Below are positions 1-7,322 of a stretch of DNA of 41,946 nucleotides, piece by piece. Within the stretch, counting starts at the first letter, position 1, and every line of letters begins with the position of its first letter. The translations under genes were made by a program, and so were the position numbers. This DNA is from Lachnospiraceae bacterium (GTDB taxonomy: Bacteria; Bacillota; Clostridia; Lachnospirales; Lachnospiraceae), in assembly GCA_024691875.1 (NCBI GenBank), contig JAILNG010000229.1, positions 1 to 41,946 on the forward strand, written 5' to 3'. The notes below the pieces were generated by a model, which searched no databases, was not told where the DNA came from, and saw only the letters and a list, made by a program, of their open reading frames with translations.

Positions 1-1893
1 TTCCTTAAGCACTTCCATGACCGGCTTGGTTTCAGACAAAGCTTCGTAGATCTTTTCGGGAGTATCCGCTTCCCATCTTGCCTTTTCAGCCTTCTGAATT
101 TCCTTTGCACGACCGACGTACTTGGGATCCTTTCTTGAAAGTGTAAACTCAGCAAGTCCCAAAGGATTCGATCTGAATGATGAAGTCTCTCCGGAAGGGA
201 TCAATTCATCCGTTGTTGTAACGGGATCGTTAATGACGGAAGCGACACGAAGTACCATATTTTCTTCAAGACTGCACATCTTGGGCCAGTCAACGATACC
301 CGGTCCAAATTTAACCTCAACTGTCGGATCCGCTTTTCCCCATCCGTTGTACACACGATTCTCATAAATAGCGGAATCAAAATGGTAAACAGGCTTGGAG
401 AAGTTCCCTTCAAAGCTTTCGGCGCTGGTAAGGAAGCCCTTGTTTGCAGCAGTTGCGGCAATTGAACGTGCATCCATGAGAGCAACCGAAGCGATCTGTC
501 CGTTGGTAACCTTACTTCCTTCACGGTTAGGGAAGTTTCTTGTTGAATGGCGAATAGAGAAGCCATTATTTGCGGGAACGTCACCTGCTCCGAAGCAAGG
601 CCCGCAAAATGCTGTACGGATCGTAGCACCTGTTTCCATAAGCTTTGCGATGATACCGTTCTTTACAAGCTCCATCATTATGGGCTGTGAAGCGGGATAG
701 ACGCTTAACGAAAACTCGTCGTTTCCGATGTATTTGCCGTCAAGGATGTCAGCTGCTGCGCAGATGTTCTCAAAACCGCCTCCGGCACACCCTGCGATAA
801 CACCCTGATCTACATAGATCCTGCCGTCCTTGATCTTATCTGTCAAAGTAAATTTTATTTTATTGTTGTCAAGAGAAACAGCAGCTCTCTTTTCAACTTC
901 TCTTAAAATGTCCCCGGGATTTGCGTTAACTTCATCAATGGTGTAAGTGTTGCTGGGATGGAAAGGCATAGCGATCATAGGCTTGATCTCCGAAAGATCA
1001 ATGTCGATGAGGCCGTCATAGTAAACCACTTCAGGAAGCTGCATTTCTTTAAAGCTCTGAGGACGCTTATGGAGTTCATAGAAGTCCTTAACCCTGCTGT
1101 CTGTGATCCATACGGAAGAAAGGCAGGTCGTTTCGGTTGTCATTACATCGACGCCGATCCTTTCGTCAACGGTAAGAGAATTGACCCCGTCTCCGAAAAA
1201 TTCCATAACCTTATTGTTTACATAACCGTTAGCAAATACTTTTCCGATAATTGCCAAGGCGACATCCTGAGGTCCTACTCCTTTTCTGAGTTTACCGGTC
1301 ATATGTACGCCTACTACCTTGGGAAGGTTGATGTCATAAGTCTTGTCAAGTAACTGTTTAACAAGCTCAGGGCCGCCTTCGCCGATCGCCATTGTTCCAA
1401 GTGCACCGTAACGTGTGTGCGAATCGGAACCAAGGATCATCTTACCGCTTTCTGCAAGCATTTCTCTCGCAAACTGATGAATAACAGCCTGATGAGGGGG
1501 AACATAAATCCCGCCGTACTTTTTTGCACAGGAAAGTCCGAACATGTGATCGTCTTCATTGATCGTTCCGCCTACTGCACACAAGGAATTGTGGCAGTTT
1601 GTCAAAACGTAAGGTACAGGGAATTTCTCAAGTCCGCTGGCACGCGCTGTCTGAATGATACCAACGAATGTGATGTCATGAGAAGTAAGCTTATCGAACT
1701 TGATCTTAAGCTTTTCCATGTTGTCAGATGTATTATGATTCTTTAAAATGTTATAGCTTAACGTGTTCTTTTTTACTTCTTCCTTATCGGGAACAGCATT
1801 TGTGTATTTCGAATAAAGCTGTCCGATTTCCTCTTCCGCAACCACGTTATTGCCGCCAAAAACATATGCTCCGTTTTTAAAAAGATTGATCAC
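1..1893 (-). CDS. Aconitase-superfamily hydratase (3' end off window)
   Basis: Minus-strand reading frame open for 631 codons and cut by the left window edge. The start is GTG at 1893, preceded by AGGAGGC with a 6-nt gap. Residues 155-160 read GSDSHT, the substrate and cluster region motif of aconitases. The three 4Fe-4S ligands are visible as Cys369 (in GCAGGG), Cys430 and Cys433 (in FCGPCFG), with spacing of 61 and 3, very close to that of aconitase. Family knowledge therefore predicts a cytosolic iron-sulfur hydro-lyase. The first cysteine motif reads GCAGGG rather than the SCTNS of citrate aconitases, and the N-terminus differs from AcnA, so this looks like a divergent branch often annotated simply as 'hydratase'. 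Its exact substrate is unknown. It has its own promoter and lies beyond a terminator, so it is not part of the motility operon. Confidence 0.9.
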   Translation of the reverse strand, partial: MINLFKNGAYVFGGNNVVAEEEIGQLYSKYTNAVPDKEEVKKNTLSYNILKNHNTSDNMEKLKIKFDKLTSHDITFVGIIQTARASGLEKFPVPYVLTNCHNSLCAVGGTINEDDHMFGLSCAKKYGGIYVPPHQAVIHQFAREMLAESGKMILGSDSHTRYGALGTMAIGEGGPELVKQLLDKTYDINLPKVVGVHMTGKLRKGVGPQDVALAIIGKVFANGYVNNKVMEFFGDGVNSLTVDERIGVDVMTTETTCLSSVWITDSRVKDFYELHKRPQSFKEMQLPEVVYYDGLIDIDLSEIKPMIAMPFHPSNTYTIDEVNANPGDILREVEKRAAVSLDNNKIKFTLTDKIKDGRIYVDQGVIAGCAGGGFENICAAADILDGKYIGNDEFSLSVYPASQPIMMELVKNGIIAKLMETGATIRTAFCGPCFGAGDVPANNGFSIRHSTRNFPNREGSKVTNGQIASVALMDARSIAATAANKGFLTSAESFEGNFSKPVYHFDSAIYENRVYNGWGKADPTVEVKFGPGIVDWPKMCSLEENMVLRVASVINDPVTTTDELIPSGETSSFRSNPLGLAEFTLSRKDPKYVGRAKEIQKAEKARWEADTPEKIYEALSETKPVMEVLKE

Positions 1894-1930
1894 TGTCTGC
1901 CTCCTAAATTTTCTAAACCTATGTTTTAAG

Positions 1931-1958
1931 ATTATATATGATTTTCAGAGAAAATCAA
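1931..1958 (-). promoter_or_regulatory. σA promoter with internal inverted repeat, aconitase-family gene
   Basis: On the minus strand a -35 TTGATT (1953-1958) and a perfect -10 TATAAT (1931-1936) are separated by 16 bp. The start codon is about 32 nt beyond the expected start site. Between the hexamers lies a perfect 7-bp inverted repeat, GATTTTC-AGA-GAAAATC (1940-1956), well placed to be an operator. Its half-sites ATTTTC and GAAAAT equal those of the CodY box, but are 3 nt apart rather than 1. Confidence 0.6.
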
Positions 1959-2031
1959 CACAAATTTTAACGTGGTAACGTAATACCGATAAAAGGTGTC
2001 ATCATTTTTGAACACTCCTGTCCTACATAAC

Positions 2032-2058
2032 AAAAAACGGCTGCTTTTCACGCAGCCG
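2032..2058 (-). terminator. Rho-independent terminator after cheX
   Basis: A perfect 7-bp GC-rich stem CGGCTGC/GCAGCCG (2038-2044 and 2052-2058) with a 7-nt loop is followed, in the minus direction, by six T (2032-2037). It begins 12 nt past the cheX stop and separates cheX from the aconitase-family gene. Confidence 0.9.
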
Positions 2059-2070
2059 AAAATAAACGAT

Positions 2071-2538
2071 TTAGTTTTTAAACATAAAGCAAAGCAAAAC
2101 TTCATAATTTTCGTAGATCAGCGGTACTTTAAACATCGTACTGTCAGGTGATTCGATAGTTGTTGTTCCCGTAATGATGGTCGGGGGTGTAATGTCGATC
2201 ATAACATTGTTATTTGAAAGAATGGTCGCCGCATTACCCATTACCATGTTTCCAAGCTCGGAAATGGCACTTCTTGCCATATCGTCGAATTCATTTACGG
2301 GCATTCCCATCATCATCTTTGATGCAATCTTTTTTGCAATTTCAATGTCCATAACGAAACATGCTTGTCCGCAAAGTTCTCCGGTAATACCGAGCATGAT
2401 AAGCATCGGATTTCCATCAAGCTTAAAGTCTGTCTTCTCAATTTTCCCGAATTTTATATCGACCATGCAGACCTGTTGCATAACCTGCTTGGCAGATATA
2501 AGGAAAGGGTTGATTTGTTCCGCTCTGATTGCTGCCAT
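2071..2538 (-). CDS. cheX: CheX-family CheY-P phosphatase
   Basis: 155 aa, the usual length of CheX. Family knowledge: CheX dimers dephosphorylate CheY-P, resetting the chemotaxis signal. The helix motif SAISELGNMVMGNAAT at about residues 89-104 carries the paired Glu and Asn (E-x-x-N) that act on the aspartyl phosphate, and only one such motif is present, as in CheX and unlike CheC. The start ATG follows GGAGGAAATT. The gene sits outside the fla/che operon, downstream of rpsB-tsf and the methyltransferase, with its own weak promoter candidate and a strong terminator behind it. CheC and FliY in the same window carry related motifs. Confidence 0.9.
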   Translation of the reverse strand: MAAIRAEQINPFLISAKQVMQQVCMVDIKFGKIEKTDFKLDGNPMLIMLGITGELCGQACFVMDIEIAKKIASKMMMGMPVNEFDDMARSAISELGNMVMGNAATILSNNNVMIDITPPTIITGTTTIESPDSTMFKVPLIYENYEVLLCFMFKN

Positions 2539-2582
2539 AATTTCCTCCGAAGATTTGTCGTCTCTTTAAGTTCAATAAAGAT

Positions 2583-2611
2583 AAAATAACAAATCTGATT
2601 AAAAAAATCAA
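2583..2611 (-). promoter_or_regulatory. Candidate σA promoter of cheX
   Basis: TTGATT (2606-2611), a 17-bp spacer and TATTTT (2583-2588) on the minus strand, 45 nt upstream of the cheX start. The -10 matches only four of six consensus bases. The surrounding 131-nt gap is AT-rich and shows no convincing terminator for the preceding methyltransferase gene, so read-through into cheX is also possible. Confidence 0.4.
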
Positions 2612-2669
2612 TTTATTAAGTATAAATTTATAAATTTACCCTATTAACAGATTTTTCCGTTTTGTCGGA

Positions 2670-3377
2670 TTATCTTGTAAACATAAACATACCGACTCCT
2701 GCCGCGATAGTAATATTAAGTGAATCAACCTCGTCGGACTGCGGAATAATGATGCTTTTCCCCTCGTTCAAAAACTCATTCGGTAAGCCTGTGGCTTCGT
2801 TACCGAAGACAAGCGAATATAAAGGTCCGTGTTTACAATTTTCCACATTCAGGTTGCTTGTGGCATTCAACATGAAACAAAAGATCTCATGTTTCGGAAA
2901 TTCCTTTTTATAAACATCAAAATTATCGAAGTATTTGATGTTCATACGAAATTCCGCTCCCATCGAAGCCCGTACCGTTTTGGGATTAAACACGTCTGCT
3001 CCCGGTGCTATAATGGCCATATCTTTAATTCCGAAAGCTACAGCCGTTCTCATTATCGTACCCAGATTTCCCATATTGCCGGGATTCACCAGAACGATAT
3101 GAGGCTTTTCCTTTGATAAGACTCCGGAAAACTTGTCAAAAACAGCGATCACAAAGCAATTTTCTTTATCTGAAAGTTTCCCGATCAGTTTATCGTTGGA
3201 AACGATCGGAATATTGTGTTTGCAAGCTGTCTCTTCAATGAATTCGCGATCCGTAAAAGTCGAATGGATTATTATCTCTTTTACGATCTCCGGTCTTGTC
3301 TTTAAGAGCTCGATCGTAGGAAAAGCTCCGAGAGTATAGGAATATTCGCTGTCCTTTTTATAGGTTTTGACTTCCAT
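2670..3377 (-). CDS. TrmH/SpoU-family RNA 2'-O-methyltransferase
   Basis: 235 aa. The three SpoU motifs are present in order: NPGNMGNLGTIMRTA near residue 98 (Asn and catalytic Arg), VFGNEATGLP near 191, and IIPQSDEVDSLNITIAAGVG near 211, which forms the trefoil knot that binds S-adenosylmethionine. The N-terminal part looks like the small substrate-binding domain of the TrmH group. Family knowledge: such enzymes methylate a ribose 2'-OH in tRNA or rRNA; which RNA this one modifies cannot be told. The start ATG follows AAGAGG with a 9-nt gap. It lies after the tsf terminator and before cheX, and a link to motility is not implied. Confidence 0.9.
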   Translation of the reverse strand: MEVKTYKKDSEYSYTLGAFPTIELLKTRPEIVKEIIIHSTFTDREFIEETACKHNIPIVSNDKLIGKLSDKENCFVIAVFDKFSGVLSKEKPHIVLVNPGNMGNLGTIMRTAVAFGIKDMAIIAPGADVFNPKTVRASMGAEFRMNIKYFDNFDVYKKEFPKHEIFCFMLNATSNLNVENCKHGPLYSLVFGNEATGLPNEFLNEGKSIIIPQSDEVDSLNITIAAGVGMFMFTR

Positions 3378-3442
3378 AAATTATACCTCTTAAAGTACAA
3401 CAAAAATCTGATTTTTTAGCTCCGATCACTTCTTAAAAGAAA

Positions 3443-3469
3443 TGCCCCGAACAACCAAAGCTCGGGGCA
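3443..3469 (-). terminator. Terminator of the rpsB-tsf operon
   Basis: A perfect 8-bp stem TGCCCCGA/TCGGGGCA (3443-3450 and 3462-3469) with an 11-nt loop, 32 nt past the tsf stop. The minus-direction tail is TTTCTTTT. On the other side it is flanked by T7 on the plus strand, so it could work in both directions. Confidence 0.9.
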
Positions 3470-3501
3470 CAATTTTTTTAATACAGTAACAAGCCTACGA
3501 A

Positions 3502-4443
3502 TTAACAACCCATCTGCTTTGCAACTTCTTCTGCGAAATTCTCGCTCTTCTTCTCGAGTCCTTCGCCTGTCTCGTAACGAACAAATCTCTTGATGGCAAG
3601 AGTCATGTTGTTAGCCTTTGCAACAGATGCTACGTACTGGCCAACGGACTGCTTTCCGTCTTCTGCCTTTACATAAACCTGGTCATTCAGACAGATCTCA
3701 GCCATTTCCTTCTTGATACGGCCTGCGATCATTCCTTCGATAACCTTCTCAGGTTTGCTTGCTTCCTTGGGATCATTCTTGATCTGCTCAAGAAGAACCT
3801 TCTTCTCGTTTGCAAGGAAGTCCTGATCAACTTCGTTCTGAGAAACATACTTGGGGCTCATTGCGCAGATCTGCATTGCTACGTTTCTTGCGCACTCACG
3901 AGCTGCATCGTTACGCTCGGAAGCTGTCATCTCAACAAGGATAGCCTTGCTGCCGCCCTGGTGAATGTAGCTCTCAACGAAACCGTTTTCAGCATTGAGC
4001 TTCTCGAAACGACGGATCTTTAAATTCTCTCCGATAACTGCGATCTGTGCAGCAAGTGCTTCATTAACAGTCTTGGAACTGTCATCGATCCACTTCTCTG
4101 CAAGGAAAGCGTCGATGTCAGCAGCCGATGTCTGAGCTGCCTGAGCAGCAACTCTGGCAACATAGGAAGTGAACTTCTCGTTCTTTGCAACGAAGTCTGT
4201 CTCAGAGTTAACTTCAACAACGGAAGCGCTCTTTCCGTCTGCGGAAACGTCTACTGCACAAACGCCTTCAGCTGCAATTCTGTTAGCCTTCTTAGCTGCC
4301 TTTGCAAGTCCCTTTTCTCTGAGGACTTCTACTGCTTTATCGATGTCGCCGTTTGTTTCTGCAAGAGCCTTCTTGCAATCCATCATTCCGGCACCTGTCA
4401 TCTCTCTTAAGTCTTTTACCATGCTTGCTGTAACTTCTGCCAT
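3502..4443 (-). CDS. tsf: Translation elongation factor Ts
   Basis: 313 aa. EF-Ts is the nucleotide exchange factor of EF-Tu. The N-terminal UBA-like domain is clear (VKDLREMTGAGMMDCKKAL, residues about 9-27), followed by the TDFVAKNE signature near residue 82 that contacts EF-Tu. The protein is slightly longer than E. coli EF-Ts (283 aa). The start ATG is preceded by GGAAGGAGATAATACA. It follows rpsB by 32 nt in the conserved rpsB-tsf order and ends at a strong terminator. Confidence 0.98.
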   Translation of the reverse strand: MAEVTASMVKDLREMTGAGMMDCKKALAETNGDIDKAVEVLREKGLAKAAKKANRIAAEGVCAVDVSADGKSASVVEVNSETDFVAKNEKFTSYVARVAAQAAQTSAADIDAFLAEKWIDDSSKTVNEALAAQIAVIGENLKIRRFEKLNAENGFVESYIHQGGSKAILVEMTASERNDAARECARNVAMQICAMSPKYVSQNEVDQDFLANEKKVLLEQIKNDPKEASKPEKVIEGMIAGRIKKEMAEICLNDQVYVKAEDGKQSVGQYVASVAKANNMTLAIKRFVRYETGEGLEKKSENFAEEVAKQMGC

Positions 4444-4475
4444 TGTATTATCTCCTTCCCTTTTATACGAATTGA

Positions 4476-5213
4476 TTAAGCTTCCTGAGCAGCTTCTTCT
4501 GTCTCAGCGGGAACTTCGGGAACGAACTCTTCGCCCTGGTTAGCTTCGATAACAGCATCAGCCATCTTGGAAACGATAAGCTTTACGGCACGAATTGCAT
4601 CATCGTTACCGGGAATTACGTAGTCAAGTTCTTCAGGATCACAGTTTGTATCTGCGATTCCGATAAGGGGAATGTTGAGTGCATGAGCTTCCTGTACGCA
4701 GATCTTTTCCTTCTTGGGATCTACAACAAAGATAGCATCGGGAAGAGTCTTCATGTTCTTGATACCACCAAGGTTCTTCTGGAGCTTATCCCATTCCTTC
4801 TTGAGGTTGATAACTTCCTTCTTGGGAAGAACATCGAATGTTCCGTCTTCGCTCATCTTCTCAATAGCCTTGAGACGGATGATTCTGGACTGGATAGTCT
4901 TAAAGTTTGTGAGCATACCGCCGAGCCATCTCTCGTTTACGAAGAACATTCCGCAACGCTCTGCTTCGAATGCAACTGCATCCTGAGCCTGCTTCTTTGT
5001 TCCTACAAAGAGGATCTTGCCACCGTTAGCTGCGATGTTCTTAATAGCATCGTAAGCTTCGTCAACCTTACCAACTGACTTCTGAAGGTCGATGATGTGG
5101 ATACCGTTTCTCTCGGTGTAGATGTACTCTGCCATCTTAGGGTTCCATCTTCTTGTCTGGTGTCCGAAATGTACACCTGCTTCAAGCAACTGCTTCATTG
5201 AAATAACGCTCAT
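4476..5213 (-). CDS. rpsB: 30S ribosomal protein S2
   Basis: 245 aa, normal length for S2. The signatures [25 protein letters not shown] at the N-terminus and the later [12 protein letters not shown] block are diagnostic. The C-terminal tail is acidic (EEAAQEA). The start ATG follows CGGAGGTAATATAAA. It is the first gene of rpsB-tsf, with its own σA promoter and a structured leader of about 125 nt, downstream of the fla/che terminator. The adjacency sigD region-rpsB-tsf is the same as in Bacillus subtilis. Confidence 0.98.
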   Translation of the reverse strand: MSVISMKQLLEAGVHFGHQTRRWNPKMAEYIYTERNGIHIIDLQKSVGKVDEAYDAIKNIAANGGKILFVGTKKQAQDAVAFEAERCGMFFVNERWLGGMLTNFKTIQSRIIRLKAIEKMSEDGTFDVLPKKEVINLKKEWDKLQKNLGGIKNMKTLPDAIFVVDPKKEKICVQEAHALNIPLIGIADTNCDPEELDYVIPGNDDAIRAVKLIVSKMADAVIEANQGEEFVPEVPAETEEAAQEA

Positions 5214-5338
5214 TTTATATTACCTCCGTTTGGTTTATACTTCCGCATACGTCTTATTTTAAGGACCGAACGGACAGATCCGCACCACGGTCTCTTATCT
5301 GTATGCGTGCTTTGTCGCAGGGCGTCACCTGCGCATGC
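5214..5338 (-). promoter_or_regulatory. Structured 5' leader of rpsB
   Basis: Between the predicted start site (about 5338) and the rpsB start codon the RNA can form several helices: a local hairpin CGCAGG/CCTGCG (5316-5321 with 5328-5333), a long-range helix GTATGCG/CGCATAC (5301-5307 with 5244-5250), and inside it GACCG/CGGTC (5264-5268 with 5288-5292). Such compact GC-rich folding in an otherwise AT-rich spacer suggests a ribosomal-protein leader, possibly autoregulated by S2. This is inference; I do not recognise it as a named leader class. Confidence 0.5.
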
Positions 5339-5344
5339 TGAGTA

Positions 5345-5373
5345 AATATATCACAAACTTTTATTAAATGCAA
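5345..5373 (-). promoter_or_regulatory. σA promoter of rpsB-tsf
   Basis: TTGCAT (5368-5373), an ideal 17-bp spacer, and TATATT (5345-5350) on the minus strand. It lies just downstream of the fla/che terminator, so rpsB-tsf can be transcribed independently of motility control. Confidence 0.7.
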
Positions 5374-5390
5374 GAAATTTTTGTAATAAT

Positions 5391-5436
5391 AAAAACAATT
5401 CGTTTGATAGCCTGTTCATAAGGTTTTCAAACGAAT
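5391..5436 (-). terminator. Terminator closing the fla/che operon
   Basis: A perfect 10-bp stem ATTCGTTTGA/TCAAACGAAT (5398-5407 and 5427-5436) followed in the minus direction by TGTTTTTATTATTA. It begins 2 nt after the stop of the last operon gene. Confidence 0.85.
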
Positions 5437-5438
5437 CG

Positions 5439-6179
5439 TCATTCAACGGGAGATCCCGTAAGTACCGAAAGTATTTGATTGTAAGTCATATCACTTCTTA
5501 ACACGAAGGTTCCGACCTGAAATTTACCTTCAAGTCCTTTATAGGCCGCATATTTGGATAAGGCATCGCCGTCTTTTACTATGCCTGCATTTACAACGAG
5601 ACTGCAGACCTTGTAACTGGGCATTCCGTATTCAACGGTGATCTCAGCGATAATTACATCTTCTGTAGGCGGATAAGGAGTCGGTGTCGAAGTCACGGGG
5701 AAATTCGTCGGTCTCAAAGGCGCCGTGGGCGTCGGAGTGCTTGTAGCCGTAGGAAACGGCGTGGGCGTCACTGAAGGTGTTGCTGTCGCAAAAATGATCT
5801 GGCTTGGCTTCGGCGTTGATGTGGGAAGATTGATCTTTGTCGGTGTGGGTGTCGATGTCAAAGTCGGCGTAGGCGTTAAAGTCGGTGTTAAAGTGGGAAC
5901 TTCGGTCTCAGTCGGCTTAGGTGTGGGCGTCGACGTCAGCATTGCCACTTCGGTAGGCTTCGGTGTTTCTGTCAGTTTTGCTTTGATCTCATCCATATTT
6001 ATTGTTTGCGTAGGGGTTACCGAAACATCCGTCGCAAGAACATATCCGAGTTCCTTTGCCCTTTTAACAGCCTTTTCATCGGTCATTCGGTCATCGGCGT
6101 GCACAAGCATAAGAATAACGGTTGCGATGATTATTCCGAATCCGAGGCCCCGCATGTAATACTTCTTTTTTTCATTCAT
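5439..6179 (-). CDS. Membrane-anchored Thr/Pro-rich protein with MltG-like LysM-fold domain
   Basis: 246 aa. Residues 11-27 form one transmembrane segment after a Lys-rich N-terminus, so the rest is likely outside the cell. A short MTDEKAVKRAKELGYV segment (32-47) precedes a low-complexity Thr-Pro-Ser linker (about 71-172) that could span the peptidoglycan. The C-terminal 70 residues (EITVEYGMPSYKVCSLV... GTFVLRSDMTYNQILSVLTG) resemble the LysM-like N-terminal domain of the lytic transglycosylase MltG, with its pattern of a buried start, GxxxL, GTY/F and MxxxxIL. The catalytic domain is absent. It is the last gene of the fla/che operon, 4 nt after the DUF6115 gene. A wall-binding role near the flagellum is inference. 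Confidence 0.75.
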   Translation of the reverse strand: MNEKKKYYMRGLGFGIIIATVILMLVHADDRMTDEKAVKRAKELGYVLATDVSVTPTQTINMDEIKAKLTETPKPTEVAMLTSTPTPKPTETEVPTLTPTLTPTPTLTSTPTPTKINLPTSTPKPSQIIFATATPSVTPTPFPTATSTPTPTAPLRPTNFPVTSTPTPYPPTEDVIIAEITVEYGMPSYKVCSLVVNAGIVKDGDALSKYAAYKGLEGKFQVGTFVLRSDMTYNQILSVLTGSPVE

Positions 6180-6183
6180 AGAT

Positions 6184-6930
6184 TTAAGCCCCGTATAAGT
6201 CTATTACCAGTTTGACTTCACCCTGTCCGAGATTGAGCTCTTTGGAAATGTCCAATATGCTCTTTCCTGCCTTATGAAGCCTTAAGATCTCTTCGTTTTT
6301 ATTATCAGACTGCATCAGTTCCGGAAGATTCATCTGACCGGTCGCTTCATCAGCCATAACAGCCGAAGATTTTCTGAAATCAGCTTTTTCTTTTTGTTCC
6401 TTTTGAGGATTCTTGGTTGCATTCACAAGAGGCTTCTTAATGTTTTCAAGGTTCTTTTGAGCTTGAGGATCGCTTTCCGCAAGCTTTGAATTCTTCTTAA
6501 CGGCTGTATTCAACTGCCTGGTTATTCTGACAACTTCATTTACCGTATCTTTCATCCCTTGCTTTGAATTTTCCATTTCAGATAAGGTCTGCTTGATCTC
6601 ATCATCCTTGGCATTCAGCATGTTGTACAAAAAGACCACGTGGTCATGATTCTCTTGAATCTTCTCGAGATTTGTCTCGGAAAATTCATTTATCGCCATG
6701 ATCTTTTCATTGGAAATTTTGCTTAAAGCATCATCGGTATTCACTATGGCTTCTTCGGTCAAGGTCTCGATCCTTGACTTAACCATGTCATCAACCATGT
6801 TCTTCTTGGAATTCAGTTCATTCGTAAAAAAAGAATCGTCACCGCTGTCTTCCGTTTTGTTACCCGCGAAGATAACACTGGCTACCAGAATAACGATTCC
6901 AGTTATGATCAAAATAACGTCTACAACCAT
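6184..6930 (-). CDS. DUF6115 membrane coiled-coil protein, SwrB-like
   Basis: 248 aa. One transmembrane helix at residues 4-22, a long coiled-coil-prone middle (about 40-170), a Lys/Gln-rich hinge, and a C-terminal helix-turn-helix-like module (NEEILRLHKAGKSILDISKELNLGQGEVKLVIDLYGA, 212-248) typical of DUF6115. In Bacillus subtilis the gene between sigD and rpsB is swrB, a single-pass membrane protein that promotes basal body assembly. Position and architecture suggest an equivalent here, but sequence homology cannot be asserted without a profile search. The start ATG follows AAGGGGATAAATA. Confidence 0.75.
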   Translation of the reverse strand: MVVDVILIITGIVILVASVIFAGNKTEDSGDDSFFTNELNSKKNMVDDMVKSRIETLTEEAIVNTDDALSKISNEKIMAINEFSETNLEKIQENHDHVVFLYNMLNAKDDEIKQTLSEMENSKQGMKDTVNEVVRITRQLNTAVKKNSKLAESDPQAQKNLENIKKPLVNATKNPQKEQKEKADFRKSSAVMADEATGQMNLPELMQSDNKNEEILRLHKAGKSILDISKELNLGQGEVKLVIDLYGA

Positions 6931-6942
6931 TATTTATCCCCT

Positions 6943-7263
6943 TTAAACAGTGATATCAAAGGTGCAACCAAGCATAGCTTTGAGTTGCTCTTCTTTCTTC
7001 TGTTCTTCTTCTTTTTTCTTCTTCTTTTCCTCTTCAAGTCGCTGATATTCGTTGCTTCCTTTTTCCTTGGCATCATGCCTGAAAGGAGTTTGCGACTTGT
7101 CCTCTGCTTTTCCCGCTCTGTTCAGCTGTTGTTCATGTTGCTGATTTTGAGTCAAAGCAATATTAGGCTGCTCAGATTCTTGTCTGTTCAGCTGACTCAT
7201 CTTAAAGTTTGTAGCTTCCTGCGCTCTCGGCGCAACGACCAATGTTTCATAACTGATAGCCAT
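6943..7263 (-). CDS. Small charged coiled-coil protein of unknown function
   Basis: 106 aa, not recognised. It has no signal peptide or membrane segment. The middle is Gln/Asn-rich (about 28-60), the region 70-95 is an almost uninterrupted run of Lys and Glu that should be helical, and the last ten residues are hydrophobic (MLGCTFDITV). A GGGGGTAACATT ribosome site precedes ATG. It lies between fapA and the DUF6115 gene with short gaps (12 and 59 nt), so it is probably cotranscribed and motility-linked. It may be a partner of one of those proteins; this is a guess from position only. Confidence 0.7.
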   Translation of the reverse strand: MAISYETLVVAPRAQEATNFKMSQLNRQESEQPNIALTQNQQHEQQLNRAGKAEDKSQTPFRHDAKEKGSNEYQRLEEEKKKKKEEEQKKEEQLKAMLGCTFDITV

Positions 7264-7322
7264 AATGTTACCCCCATTCGAATTATCAGGCTAAGACAAT
7301 GGAACAAATTCGTTAAAACAGA

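Noticed and set aside
1967-1992. Plus-strand σ28-like promoter (TTAA ... ACCGATAA) pointing into cheX antisense
   Set aside because: The -35 is off consensus, the spacer is only 14 bp and no terminator with a T run follows in that direction.
3378-3390. TATAAT just upstream of the methyltransferase start codon
   Set aside because: It lies 2 nt from the ATG, so transcription would begin inside the gene; it is part of the ribosome-site spacer.
5725-6159. Plus-strand Val/Gly-rich reading frame of 144 codons
   Set aside because: It is the complement of the Thr/Pro-repeat coding stretch of the minus-strand gene and has no ribosome site.
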